Assembly: GCA_029876055.1 (NCBI GenBank)
Contig: CM056877.1
Location: 4,464,001-4,528,000 of the forward strand
Origin: Madurella fahalii
Lineage: Eukaryota > Ascomycota > Sordariomycetes > Sordariales
Direction: 5' to 3'
DNA: 64,000 nucleotides
This document shows positions 10,596 to 21,320 of the stretch, one piece after another. The notes under the pieces are model-generated. The model was not told where the DNA came from, did no database searches, and saw only the letters and a program-made list of their open reading frames with translations. How positions within the stretch are numbered: the stretch's first letter is position 1; every line of letters starts with the position of its first letter. The translations under genes and the position numbers were made by a program.

Positions 10596-11366
10596 TCAAT
10601 TAAGCCCAATTGAATTCGGCATCCCCTGACTGTCCTTCACCAAAAAGACTTGTATCTTGGAGAGGCTGTAGAGATCGTTCTCCCGCTTTGCGTAGTCTTG
10701 GCCGTCCAGTGCCCACCCATCTGTTCCTGCCTTTGGACCCAGTTCATCCGCTTCTCGCTTACATGAGTCAAAGTCTATAATGACAGGACCATCTCCATCC
10801 ATCATGATGTTTGACGGGTTAAGATCGTTGTGGACAAATCCCAATTGATGCATATGACGAACACCAGCTTCAATCCCACGCAGACAATGAGCCCTGTCAA
10901 GGGGCGTCCCCTCTTTCAACATTTGCGAGAGGGTGATGGTGTATTGGGCAAAAGCAAGTCCTCTTATCCTCCCTTCCCTAACAACACAGCCTAGGTATTG
11001 AGCGATATTGGGATGTGGGTGTGTTCTCAGACCCTCGCACGCTTCCACCTCGGTCAAAATATGTCTGCTACAATCCAGATTGTCAAGTTCATAATCCAGA
11101 AGACTGTGCCGCTTAAGGTAGAAGCTGGAAGGTAGAGGGTCCTGAGCTCGAGTGAATTTGGGGTTAGCCAAAGGCCAGATTTGCTCTGCGGAAATTCCCG
11201 TTGCGTCTAGCCCATTGATGTCGATGGCAGACGATCGGAAGATGCGCTGGTTGGTCTTTGCGTAATAGTATTCATCGTCAGCTCCCCGAAGGATGATTTT
11301 TGCGTGATCAAAAACGAGAGTGTCATCTTTTTCGACAAAGATTTCGCCTTTCTCGCAAATCTCCAT
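10596..11366 (-). CDS. Diverged protein-kinase-like protein (256 aa, possibly 5'-incomplete)
   Basis: The frame contains a kinase C-lobe: a catalytic loop FVHNDLNPSNIMMD (Asp and Asn kept, HRD changed to HND) followed by VIIDFDSC, where the DFG glycine is replaced by Asp. Before it come HPHPNIAQYLG and a hinge-like AFAQYTITLSQML. The N-lobe is short, and its lysine (SFYLKRH) is only tentatively placed. The changed HRD and DFG motifs suggest a fungal orphan kinase or a pseudokinase. Minus-strand frames at 11643-11413 and 11975-11784 could be upstream exons, but I could not find splice sites that keep phase. The start at 11366 is therefore only the first ATG. It is the third kinase-fold gene in 5 kb. 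Confidence 0.6.
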   Translation of the reverse strand: MEICEKGEIFVEKDDTLVFDHAKIILRGADDEYYYAKTNQRIFRSSAIDINGLDATGISAEQIWPLANPKFTRAQDPLPSSFYLKRHSLLDYELDNLDCSRHILTEVEACEGLRTHPHPNIAQYLGCVVREGRIRGLAFAQYTITLSQMLKEGTPLDRAHCLRGIEAGVRHMHQLGFVHNDLNPSNIMMDGDGPVIIDFDSCKREADELGPKAGTDGWALDGQDYAKRENDLYSLSKIQVFLVKDSQGMPNSIGLN

Positions 11367-12465
11367 TGTTGTCGGTGTTAGACTAATGTAAGAATCAACG
11401 TAATCAAGTCAGCTAAAGAGTAGAGTTACCTTCATCGGTCATGGGTGGGAGGCCGTAATACCGTGTAAGAGGCCACTCCACCATAGCAGAGAGGAAATTC
11501 TTGAGAGGGGACGGATGGATGAGACCAAGTGAGAAACGCATGAGTTTCGTGTATTCCGGCGGGCGCGGAATTATCCGCCAGCCGTTCCAGCCACCCAGCC
11601 ACGGTGTCGAGCCCCTGACAAACACCAATTTCCAAGAGCGCAAAGGCCTCAGCTCACCGCCTGCGTATTTCTTCGACCACCGTTCGACGGAAATTAGCAG
11701 TCTTTCGCTTCGGGAGCTCTAGCCATCAGGTATAAATATGAAAAGAAAAGCTCATCCGATTCATTTGCAAAAACCATCCGCCTTCAAGGCAGCGCCAAAC
11801 ACCCGCTCCATGCCATGCAGGCATCGCTGCTTCTCCTCGGCAGCAAGCGCTTGCCGAACTCCATCTTGATCGCGAGGTCCCCGTCGTTCACCGGGAACTC
11901 TTTGTCACCGACACTGCTGGGAGAACCCCGCCAACCCAAATAGGGAGTTTTTGTACGCTGTTGGTCCATTATCACAACGACCAGTCTCTCTTATGTATCA
12001 ATAGATAAGGTACTGAAGCAAAGAAGTTGCTGCCACACTCACTGGGACCTTGAAACATGACGAGGTTATTACTATGATCAGACGAGACACCAAGTCCGTG
12101 ATGACGCTGTCTTCATCATAGCGGCCCTAGAGTGCCTCTTCTCAGGATTTTGAATCAATCCAATGCTTAGGCTTCGCCAAGGATAACTGCGGTTTGTTCA
12201 GCTATATTCACACTGCACACCTGTTGACGGTTTGGATTCAGAGAGCGATACTCAACAACACTCCATTCAACAGGGAAACTCATTAAAGGTCATAATGGGC
12301 AATTGTTATAAACGTTGAGAATGTTGGCCGCATACTAGACACCCCGTTTCTGTGTAGGTAGCATACGCGTAGATAGGTTGGTCAAATTGATGGCTTGAAA
12401 TTTCTCAGTTTGCAACGTTCTGAAACTCGCGCCATGCTTTGGCAAATAGGCGCCGCCCCCGAGGT
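11367..12465. other. Intergenic stretch, possible missed 5' exons of the kinase-like gene
   Basis: A Trp-rich minus-strand frame (about 11640-11430) ends near a good donor (gaaGGTAACT), and a second frame lies at 11975-11784. Neither joins the kinase frame in phase with the acceptors I can see. The right part is the 3' flank of AYG1. Confidence 0.35.
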
Positions 12466-14472
12466 TCACTCCTTTACCGAAGCCATGACCTCCTCCATCC
12501 AGGGGTAGACAGACGCATTGGCCATGGGATAGCCCATGTGCAGAGCGCCAGTGAAGAAGCGGGCCTCTTTTGGCGTGCCGTACTCGAAGAGCATCATCGA
12601 ATCCTCGATTGGCATGAGGCCGTCGAGCGTGCCCTAGTTGGTCTGTCAGCATACCGAGCGCACAGTGCCACAGGAAAACGCACATTGATCAGCAGCAGCC
12701 TGGTAGACGGCTTGTGGATAATGCCCGTCTCGAGCAGCGAGAACTTCTTCTGAACGCCGGCCTTGTACTCTTCGACGGACGCAAATCCGTGCTTCATAGC
12801 CATGGCCGGAGTCAATCTTGTTTCTTTTGTCAGCGAACTCGTTTGCCTGCCAAACCGAGGAGTCTGCTCACTGGAAAGGGTACTCATGCCCGTCCGCCTT
12901 CTCCAGCCATTCCGGGTCGTAGAAGTAATGGCACCCCGCGCCCTGCGCAACACTCCCTATCAGCTGATCCCTGTGCGTGTGCGCGATGCGGATGGCGTAG
13001 TAGCCGCCGCTGCTCAAGCCCCAGACCATGACGCGCCTCATGTCGAAGCGGCCGTCGTCGGCCATCCAGTCGAGCAGACTCGACCACAACCGGTCCGGCG
13101 ACTCGGGATCGGCGCTATCGGCAGGGCAATCCGCCGTGCCGGGAATCTCGACCACGACCGCGCCCCTGGAGCGTCGTCAACCAAGCACCCAGCAACCGCA
13201 GTCCAGGCAGCGTGAACTTACCAGCCCCTATTCAAAAACTCCTCGCACCGCACCGTGTTATCCGGTCTGTATCCATCCAACCCGGTCATCAGGATTACCA
13301 CGGGGCATTTCCCGCCCCCGTTCGGAACCCTCACGTAGACGGGTATCTCCCCCCTATCCCCGCCCTTGGCGTGAACGTGCTTCACATTGACCTCCTCGAC
13401 GGGACTACAAGCCGCCGGCAAACGTCAGTCAAACTTCTCAACCCTCTTTTTTTACTCCGTTGGAAAGGTAGAAGTCCATAGTCATCCCCGACCTCCGTCA
13501 ACCGAGCGTTGGTGGTTGAACAACCTGGTCATCACAACCAATCAACCAACCAACTCAACCCAACCAAACCCAACCCAACCAAGCAAGCAAAGCTAAGAAA
13601 AGCAAAGCCAAAAAACCAGAAAGTAAAAAGAAACCTACCACTCCCAGCTGCGCGCAGCCTTCAAGTACGTCTCCTTCTGCGCCTCCCACGCCCGCCACTT
13701 GACAGCGTCGTTGACGGCCGGGTAGGCCGTAATGTAGGGGAAGCGGGCGATGCGGTAGACGGCGCAGGCGCGCAGGTAGAGGGCGCTGGCGCGGGCGGCG
13801 TCGCCGGCGGCGAGGAGAGCGTCGGCGTCAGTGGCGAGGCGCTCGGCGGTAGGGAGGAAGGCGGTCGTGTACTCTGCCGAAGTACCGTCGTTGATGTTGT
13901 TCTGTTGAATTTTTGCGTATCGCGGTGGTGAGTGAGAATTGGGTTTGGAATGGGAATGGGAAGGAAGCAGGTGGTGTAGTAGGAGGGCTGTTATGGGCAA
14001 GCTCGGAGGGATTGGGGTTTATTGGTCATTGGGGCGTTGGAGAAGAAGGGGTGGATGGGGTGGAAGGCTGATGGGCAGAAAGGGAAAAGGATTGTGGTAG
14101 AAATTAATGGGAAGAAAAAGGGGGGAAAGTTACTTTGATCAGATGCTCGAAAATGGGCTCGAAATCCTCATAGGCGCCGTCGTGGAACGGGTAGACGGAT
14201 TTGGTGCACTAGACGCGGGACGTTCATAATCAATACTTTGCTATCGCTATACCGACGGTTGCCGTGCTGGATGCTGCTACATACAGGCTGCATGGTAACA
14301 ACGACGAACGACTACTTACTGGGAACTTCCACTTGGTCTCCCACAGCGCCTTGATGCCGTCGTGGTGCGGCATGCGCGCCTCAAACGCCTCGGTGCCCAT
14401 GATCCAATGCCGGGGCTTGCCGCTGTTCCCATCCTCGCCGGTAACGGCACCCTGAATCTTGTGGGGAGACAT
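12466..14472 (-). CDS. AYG1: Ayg1-type alpha/beta hydrolase of pigment biosynthesis (422 aa)
   Basis: Seven exons: 14472-14320, 14208-14134, 13901-13639, 13404-13222, 13165-12872, 12816-12684 and 12633-12466, 423 codons with the stop. The product follows Ayg1 from end to end: MPHHDGIKALWETKWKF near the N-terminus, YPFHDGAYEDFEPIF, GLDGYRPDN, EIPGTADCPAD, the nucleophile elbow GLSSGGYYAIR, a likely Asp in GTLDGLMPIED and a His in GALHMGYP. In Aspergillus fumigatus, Ayg1 shortens a heptaketide naphthopyrone to tetrahydroxynaphthalene for DHN-melanin; homologues act in other pigment pathways. The enzyme is cytosolic or endosomal and has no signal peptide. One donor is the less common GTGCGT. No polyketide synthase or reductase lies in the window, so the gene is not in an evident cluster here. 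Confidence 0.93.
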
Positions 14473-16011
14473 GATGCGGGTGGGGGTTCAGAGTGAGAAT
14501 GTCGCGAGAAAACGAATGACACAAACTGAACGTCACAAAGTAGGTATCCTAGCAAGGCCTTACAACACGCGGACAACTCTTTGCTTTGCAAAAAGGGGCA
14601 CTCCGTCCTTGCTGCCGGCGTATACAGCGGTAACGGTGCTCCGCCTGCGTCGACGGGGAGGAGTGGGAAGAGGCTCCTCGACTTTGAGTCTAGCAACAGC
14701 TCTGGGGGCGGTGATGTGAGTTGCTTGATGCTTTAGTACTCGGGTGGTTTAGACGGCGACCCACTGAGACTGAACTAGGGCAATGCGCACCCGAGCGACC
14801 GTAGCGTTGAGTGCTCCGTCCATTTTTACGAGGTAGAGTTCAGTGCCGTATTAATATGTGTCTTCGGTTTCGGCCCGAGTCGCTAACAATATCGAGCCCA
14901 ACTATTAGGGGACGGCTCGGGCAGGAGTGTAATTGGCTACCCCGCGATTTGGGAGTCGGACGTACCGGATCCTTGGAGTTGGGGATATCCGCAATCCGCA
15001 CGACAGCTTCAGCTGAGGCGACCAGTTGGATAGATATGCAGGTGTGAGAGCACTCGGTCCGGAGGGGAATGAGAGTGTTGAGACGGAAACTGGACGAGAT
15101 GGGCTGAAATGATGCGAGGCGTGAGACCCAGCTTATATATACGTCAGCACTAGTAGCACCGACCTTGACGAGAAGGCGGGGGGATGGCACGAGGTTTAGT
15201 GCCCAAGAGAGTGTCAGGTGGTGAGGCAGACGGCGGCCGGACCAAGACCAACCGTCGGTCGAGGTAAGGTAGCTGCGAGCCCGGCCATTCCCCGCGCGCA
15301 CGCGACCCTGAATGGGGAAGAAGCAGCTGCACGACCCGGGCGATGCCACCGGTAATTACTCCGGGCCAGCCAAGGTAGCCGAAGACAGGCAGAGGAGCTC
15401 CGATGGGGTGTGCAGCAGGTGTCGGCGGCAAATACCACCCACCGGCCAACCACACAGCGGCCTCGGGCGCTCCCCTGTTGGCGAGTGCTGCTTGGGACGT
15501 GGTTCGGAGGAATCACATGTCAAGCGTCGTGTCAGGATGGTGGCACAGCAGACCAGTAAAGAGGCCCGCTACCCGCAACTAACAATCGATGGCTGCCAGA
15601 GTAAGAGACAGGGGTTGTCCAAGACCCCCAGGCACCGAAAAAGCATGCAACGGAGAAAACATGCCGGTCTATTTCTATCTCTGTTCCCCATTATACGCTA
15701 ATAACGACCTCTTTCCATATGATGCGTAGCTGAAAAGCATTGCTTCTTCCCTTCCACATGTGCAACCCCGCCCCCGACTCCCCCCGAGGTGGCCACCTGC
15801 CAGTGGTACTGTAGCATCGATCCTGCGTGTCGGTATGTGGGTGCCACAAACCGATGCCACCCGGGAACAGCATCACAGCAAGTACTGCTGGGAGCGCCCT
15901 TGCAACGGGCCCCTTTTTAGAGGTTGGCCGTTTCGCTGCCTATGACGGAGCAATAACGGTCCAAGCAGTCAGCCGCTCTGGCCTGCACGCAGCGGGTTCC
16001 CCTGACACGAG
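14473..16011. other. Intergenic region upstream of AYG1
   Basis: The 5' flank of AYG1 and the 3' flank of GNA1. Frames up to 169 codons occur on both strands, but they overlap and are rich in Arg, Pro and Ser, as expected of chance frames in GC-rich DNA. No gene supported. Confidence 0.5.
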
Positions 16012-16621
16012 CTACTGGGCTTTATTACTCTTGGGGCCCTCGTGGTAGTGCGCCATCTCAAGGCCCACCCTCCTGAAGCCGCACTTGACGTAGAAGCCCT
16101 CGTTGTGTTCGCTGCAGTCGAGGATTGTCTTATAGCACCCCGTCTGCTGGGCAATGAAGTCGAGGGCCTCGATGATGCGTAGTCCCAGTTTCTTGCCCTG
16201 CTGATCCTTTGCGACTGCAATGTCTTCGATGTGGCCGACCGACCCGAGATTGTGGATGCTGGCGCGGGATCGGACCGTCAGTGTTACGTACTCGTTGGGC
16301 ACGGGGAGGGGAACCCGAGAGAACTCCTTACAATTTGCGCTCGACCAACAGCGCGCCGGTGCCGACCACCCTCGGCGGGTTGGTATTGGTATCCTCAATG
16401 ATGAGAATGAAATAGCTGCCGTTCTGCTTGGCCAGCCAGTCGTAGCGCTCTTCGAACTGTTCCTGCCCAATCTCCCCCACCGTTGTCAGCACGCGCAGGC
16501 AGTCGAGGTATCCTGTGTCATAATCGCTGCGTCGAAGAGACCGCAGCTTGTAACCCTCGGGGAGCACCGATTGCACCTCGGGAGAGAGGAGCTCGGCGGA
16601 AAAGAGGCCGTCTTCAGCCAT
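16012..16621 (-). CDS. GNA1: Glucosamine 6-phosphate N-acetyltransferase (178 aa)
   Basis: Two exons, 16621-16332 and 16258-16012, are joined across a 73-bp intron (donor GTAAGG). The junction restores ERKF-IHNLGSVGHIEDIAV, which is highly conserved in the family. The enzyme transfers acetyl from acetyl-CoA to glucosamine-6-phosphate. This is the second step toward UDP-GlcNAc, needed for chitin, N-glycans and GPI anchors. The GNAT acetyl-CoA loop is visible as DQQGKKLGLRII, followed by YKTILDCSEHNEGFYVKCGF and EMAHY. The length fits the family (about 150-190). It is divergent from the lipase gene across 1.1 kb. Nothing is odd apart from a short polar tail. Confidence 0.95.
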
Positions 16622-17741
16622 TTGTCGGACGGTGGTTGATCGGCGGTGCTCGCGTCGAGGGGCCCGTGCTGAGGCGGTCAGATGCCCGAAATCGTCTCTC
16701 GAGCGGTTGTTTTCGGTGGAATTTATCAGCTACAAGTAACGATGCCGCCAGCCGCGAACACGGTGTCAACTGTTGGGATTGGGCGCCAGCCAGATCGGGA
16801 GTGGAATGCGGGAGCGATGGAATCAGCGTTGAAGGTGTTGGGTCTGAAGGCGGGCTCCTGCGTCTGGCCAGAGCCACAGCCCCGCGCTCAGCTCGGCCAG
16901 GGATGCGACAGGCCCCACTACGTAGCAACCTTGCATTGGCCCAGCACCCAGTACTCATCAATGTGAGAGTATTTCTCAACCACAGCGTCTTGATTAATAT
17001 GCAAAAAATTGATACCAAGGGATACTAGGAAATGTGCTTCACAACTATTTCTTATCGTGTCCCAGAGGCTGACAGGGTGGATACTGATATCGGCCGGAGG
17101 TACGTTTAGTGTACAGTACACATTATGGGAGTTGGAGATCATTCCAAAAATGGTTAATGGGTGACACGAACTCGTACCCCGTACCCCTTGCCAGATCGTA
17201 ACAAGGTCAGCCACGAATGTGTCTCTGAATCTCATCACGGCGATGACCATCGACCACTTGGGCTGTTTTTAACCGGCGACAAGAGTGTTTGGTTCAAGAA
17301 TGCCAGTCCCGCTCATCCTGGGGGAATGGCGTGGTTACTTCTACTGGACTTTGTCGTGTTGTCGGGTATCGAAAAGCTTACGCCCCAGGAATAGACGAGG
17401 GTTCGATTGGCAGCGTCGGCAGTTGCCCCGAATGGCAGGAGTGTGGGGCCAATGGGACATCGGGTGACCATTCCCGCGTCATCACATGCCAGATGCCGGG
17501 AGAAACGAAGAAGGCGATGACGACGGGACAGGGGAAACGCATGAAATGGAGTCGGAGCAGCAACTGGCCAACCGCTGCGAGCTTCCTCATGCCGCCACCC
17601 GCGCGTCCTATTGAGCGTTTTGGGTTTTTTACCGCCCCTTATTTTACCTCCAAACTGCTCCATGACTCGCTTTTGTTCGGTTGATGGCTTCAGGATGATC
17701 GCCCGACGCCTGGCACGACACGCGGCGCATTTCCTCACATC
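16622..17741. promoter_or_regulatory. Divergent promoter region between GNA1 and the lipase gene
   Basis: 1.1 kb between two start codons pointing away from each other. Both promoters must lie here. Frames up to 181 codons on either strand overlap one another and have no family likeness. I cannot single out a binding site. Confidence 0.5.
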
Positions 17742-20700
17742 ATGGCGCTAATCCCGGGTGATGGCGTTGTCCCCGGCGAAGATACGGCCGCGCCCAGCCT
17801 CAACGACAACGATACACTCCTTCCCGCGTCAGTAGCAAGAGCCGTTAGCTTTGCCACGCGGTCGACCGGTCTCGCCATCCGCATGGGCAGCGCTATCGGT
17901 GGGTATGGATTAGACGTCGCCAAGTTCACCACACTGTCTAGCTTTGAGCTCGGCCGCGCCATGCTCGAAGGCATCCTCAACAGGGCCGGTAGGGATGCTG
18001 TTTCCCGCTCCGACTCGGATTTGGCGAGGGCAGATTTCGAGACCATCCTCGAGACGGCCGTCGGGACGTTGCACCGCGCAATGGGGCACGCAGTTTTCTG
18101 GACTGCTACCGGCTTCAACGTCACCAGCACCGCGCTATCCATTGCTTCTGAGACGTCTCAGCTCGTACTCTCGATGCTCGACCAGTTCTTCGGATCGACC
18201 GACAGCTCCCGCGCCATGGCAAGCATCGTCGCCATGGTCCGCCGAGAATTTGAGAACCCTGCCACGGGTGTGCAAGGAGAAACGGTTAGCGTGCTGGATC
18301 TGGTGATGGGGCTCTGCAGCATGGCATATCTTCAACGATCATGTGGCTCATTACTCCAAGAGGAAAGCCGCACGCTCCGCATCGAGGAGACCGTGTGGGA
18401 CGTGGTCGTCCTGGCTGACGGCGCGCGGGTGGATATTCACAACGATGTCCTTACCGGGACATCCAACTTGGAGAAGCCTCAACCTGCGGGGCCGTCACTT
18501 GCCGCAATCCAATGTGAGGGAGGTGGAAGCAGCGACGACGACGGCTTCCGTGCACCAACGCTGCAACTGCAACGCGAGATCATGCGATGTTTGCCTGACG
18601 ATGCTGAAGTATCCATTACCAGGGAGATATCTACTACAGAAACCATCACGGTCCAAATAACCGGCGGTGCACATCAACTGAAGGTCGTGCCACCCCCAGG
18701 CCTCGAGTTGGTTGAGGAGAGTTGGGACACTAGCCACCCCGGTTCCCAGGCGCAAACAGGGTTGGGGGATAGCCACAGCGGCGCCGTTACGCGTTCACGG
18801 CTTGTATTCCGACACAATCGCCGTCAGGAAACAACAGCATCCTTCCAAAGGATGGACAGAGATAGCGGCCACCTCGACGTTGATATGGACACCCCGGAGA
18901 GCTCAGCCACTGAAAGCGAGATGGCTCCTATGCAGTCGCGGCATTCCACCAGTCGTGGAAAATCGCCACCCTGCCGACAGAGCCCATTAGCTTCAGAGGT
19001 TTCCACGTCGCCGGGGCCGCTCGCGGTGTCGTCGGGAACTCCGCCGATACCGAAGCGCGATGGCGAGAGCTCGGCCAACAAGCGCTCTCGTGGTACCCCG
19101 TTCAGTTCTCCATCGACGCGTAGTACTCGATCAAGGATACCATCGTCGACACAACCCGGCGACGAATTGTTATTCTCAAGCAGTAAAGATGAGTCCGGTC
19201 CTGTTCGCGCATCCTCGGAGAAGAAAGGCGGATTCCGAAATGTTCTCAAGAAACCCATGTCTATCTTCAACAAAGATGATTTTGGTTCTGAGGTTGCGAC
19301 AGAAGAGAAGGAAACCAAACCTACAAGGGCCAGTGTAGCAGCACAACGAGAACTGTCAGATGGCGCTGTCCCTACCCGAACGTCGTCATTACTGCCGAGC
19401 AACCCATCTTCACCCTCTCGAGGGACAGGTGGAGAGGTTCGGAGACACCCAAGGCGGACGCCGTCCAGCGCCAGTGTCTTGTCCGTCCACGAAAGCCTAT
19501 GTGAATCGGCAATCTCTCTGACCGAGACGTATTCCTTCGCCGGGTCTGGGGAGCACAGGCGCGTTTCGGTATTTGGCGAGACTGCAATGACGGGCCCAGT
19601 CATCAAGAGAGGAGCGTCGGACAGAGAACTCCGCACTCAACAGGGCGCACCGGCGAGAGATCACCGTCGCCCAAAGTCCAACACGTATACACCGAGTATC
19701 TATACTTTGAGAGCAAACGGATCGGAGACATCGCTCGTTCCTTACCACACGCATGGCGTGAGGAGTGCATTCAGCAACACTGAAGCACTGGGCACGCTCA
19801 AGCAAGCAGGGGTGGTGGATGGTATGTTCCCCAAGCATCATCTCTTGCGCAACATCACGCGGTATATGCGGTTCGCCTCTGCCTCCTACGGGTCAAAGTT
19901 CCTCAAAGTACTGGGCATCGCCACGGAGATGCCGATTCCCGGAGCCTCAGACGACACGCACCACGAGCTGCGGTCCTTTGCCCACCATACCAGGTCGAAT
20001 CCTAGCAGCATCCTGTTATCATCATTCATCGACCCACAAGGCGGATCAGACGGAACCGGCTTGACCAACACGGGAGTGCCGCTCGTGCATTACATTTCTC
20101 TCGACCACGAGTCCAAAGCCGTCGTGCTCACCTGCCGCGGCACCCTCGGCTTCGAGGACGTGCTGACCGACATGACGTGCGAATACGATGATCTGGTCTG
20201 GCGTGGCAAGTCCTACAAAGTCCACAAGGGCGTGCACGCGTCGGCCAGACGCCTCCTCTACGGCGGCGACGGTAGGGTCCTCCACATCCTCAAGGCGGCG
20301 CTCGAGGAGTTCCCCGAGTACGGCCTCGTCCTGACGGGCCACTCCCTCGGCGGCGCGGTAACCTCCCTCCTCGGTGTCATGCTCTCGGAGCCAAACCCTT
20401 CTCCGGGACCTTCCTCCTCCCTTTTCATCACCGCCTCCTCGGAACCGCACACCAACCTCCTCCTCCCTTCAACCGCGTCCGACAATGGCCCCCCACCACC
20501 GCCACCTCCACATGTATGCCTCCCCGCCAACCGACCCATCCACGTCTACGCCTACGGGCCCCCCTCGACAATGTCCCCCGCCCTCAGCACCGCCACCCGC
20601 GGCCTCGTCACCACGCTCGTCCACGGCAACGACCTCGTCCCGTTCCTCTCCCTGGGCGTGCTGCACGACTTCCAGGCCGCCGCGCTGGCGCTCAAGACGG

Positions 20701-21179
20701 ACAACTCGGCCGCCAAATCCGACCTGCGCCAGCGGGTGTGGGCCGCGCTGAGGGACAGCATGGCACGCGCCTACCGGAACGACGATGCCGCCGCCGATGC
20801 CTGGGTGCTGCGCGGGGGCGGGACAGCAGCAGGCAAGGAGAACGAGTACTGGGCGTATGCGGCGCTGAAGGTGTTGCGGTCGAGTATGCTGAGCGAAAAG
20901 CTCGTGCCACCGGGCGAGGTGTTTGTGATGGAGAGTCGGAGGGTTCTGAGGAGGGATGCCTTTGTGGCGGCGGGGGTGGCGGCGGCGGCGGGCCGGGAAG
21001 AGGATCATTTTGGGCGGCCGGCGCATAGGGTTGTGCTCAAGTATGTGCGGGATGTGGAGAGGCGGTTCGGCGAGGTGCGGTTTGGGGTCAGCATGTTGAC
21101 GGATCATAGTCCCGGCAAGTATGAGGCGGCGTTGGAGAGGTTGAGGGCTGGGGTCTTGGGGGCCTCGGAGACTGACTGA
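17742..21179 (+). CDS. Class 3 lipase, sn1-specific diacylglycerol-lipase type (1145 aa)
   Basis: One uninterrupted exon. The N-terminal third has weakly hydrophobic helices (about residues 20-75 and 105-150), a long Ser/Pro-rich, probably disordered middle (about 340-650), and a class 3 lipase domain. In the domain, LTCRGTLGFEDVLTDM leads to the nucleophile elbow GHSLGG (Ser868), then HGNDLVPF (Asp964) and MLTDHSPGKY (His1122). Together these make a plausible Ser-Asp-His triad. Family members release fatty acid from the sn-1 position of diacylglycerol at membranes. A Pro-rich insert follows the elbow (about residues 885-930). The first ATG was chosen because similarity-like sequence (MALIPGDGVVP) begins there. 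It converges with the GH43 gene, with 141 bp between stops. Confidence 0.92.
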   Translation: MALIPGDGVVPGEDTAAPSLNDNDTLLPASVARAVSFATRSTGLAIRMGSAIGGYGLDVAKFTTLSSFELGRAMLEGILNRAGRDAVSRSDSDLARADFETILETAVGTLHRAMGHAVFWTATGFNVTSTALSIASETSQLVLSMLDQFFGSTDSSRAMASIVAMVRREFENPATGVQGETVSVLDLVMGLCSMAYLQRSCGSLLQEESRTLRIEETVWDVVVLADGARVDIHNDVLTGTSNLEKPQPAGPSLAAIQCEGGGSSDDDGFRAPTLQLQREIMRCLPDDAEVSITREISTTETITVQITGGAHQLKVVPPPGLELVEESWDTSHPGSQAQTGLGDSHSGAVTRSRLVFRHNRRQETTASFQRMDRDSGHLDVDMDTPESSATESEMAPMQSRHSTSRGKSPPCRQSPLASEVSTSPGPLAVSSGTPPIPKRDGESSANKRSRGTPFSSPSTRSTRSRIPSSTQPGDELLFSSSKDESGPVRASSEKKGGFRNVLKKPMSIFNKDDFGSEVATEEKETKPTRASVAAQRELSDGAVPTRTSSLLPSNPSSPSRGTGGEVRRHPRRTPSSASVLSVHESLCESAISLTETYSFAGSGEHRRVSVFGETAMTGPVIKRGASDRELRTQQGAPARDHRRPKSNTYTPSIYTLRANGSETSLVPYHTHGVRSAFSNTEALGTLKQAGVVDGMFPKHHLLRNITRYMRFASASYGSKFLKVLGIATEMPIPGASDDTHHELRSFAHHTRSNPSSILLSSFIDPQGGSDGTGLTNTGVPLVHYISLDHESKAVVLTCRGTLGFEDVLTDMTCEYDDLVWRGKSYKVHKGVHASARRLLYGGDGRVLHILKAALEEFPEYGLVLTGHSLGGAVTSLLGVMLSEPNPSPGPSSSLFITASSEPHTNLLLPSTASDNGPPPPPPPHVCLPANRPIHVYAYGPPSTMSPALSTATRGLVTTLVHGNDLVPFLSLGVLHDFQAAALALKTDNSAAKSDLRQRVWAALRDSMARAYRNDDAAADAWVLRGGGTAAGKENEYWAYAALKVLRSSMLSEKLVPPGEVFVMESRRVLRRDAFVAAGVAAAAGREEDHFGRPAHRVVLKYVRDVERRFGEVRFGVSMLTDHSPGKYEAALERLRAGVLGASETD

Positions 21180-21185
21180 TGAACA

Positions 21186-21232
21186 TGCATACTTATATCT
21201 ATACATATACTTATACATATACATATACATGG
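21186..21232. repeat. TATACA-type microsatellite in the 3' flank of the lipase gene
   Basis: Imperfect hexamers (acttat, acatat, ctatac) run from just after the lipase stop to about 21232. They probably lie in the 3' UTR, in the 141 bp between the two converging genes. AT-rich repeats of this kind can supply polyadenylation efficiency signals. Confidence 0.7.
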
Positions 21233-21320
21233 CGGGAAGGAGTTGGAGCGTGCGGAATATACCCAATATTTTGTTTTGGTTTGTTTTGATTGGACATCTA
21301 TACTACATCCTATATCTACT

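Noticed and set aside
11413..11975. Upstream exons for the kinase-like gene at 10596-11366
   Set aside because: Good donor present, but every visible acceptor breaks the frame or meets a stop; left as unresolved.
14840..15701. Frames of 129-169 codons upstream of AYG1
   Set aside because: Overlap on opposite strands and show no domain or splice continuation.
20469..21266. 265-codon frame opposite the lipase domain
   Set aside because: Antisense of the conserved class 3 lipase; low-complexity His/Pro/Arg sequence.
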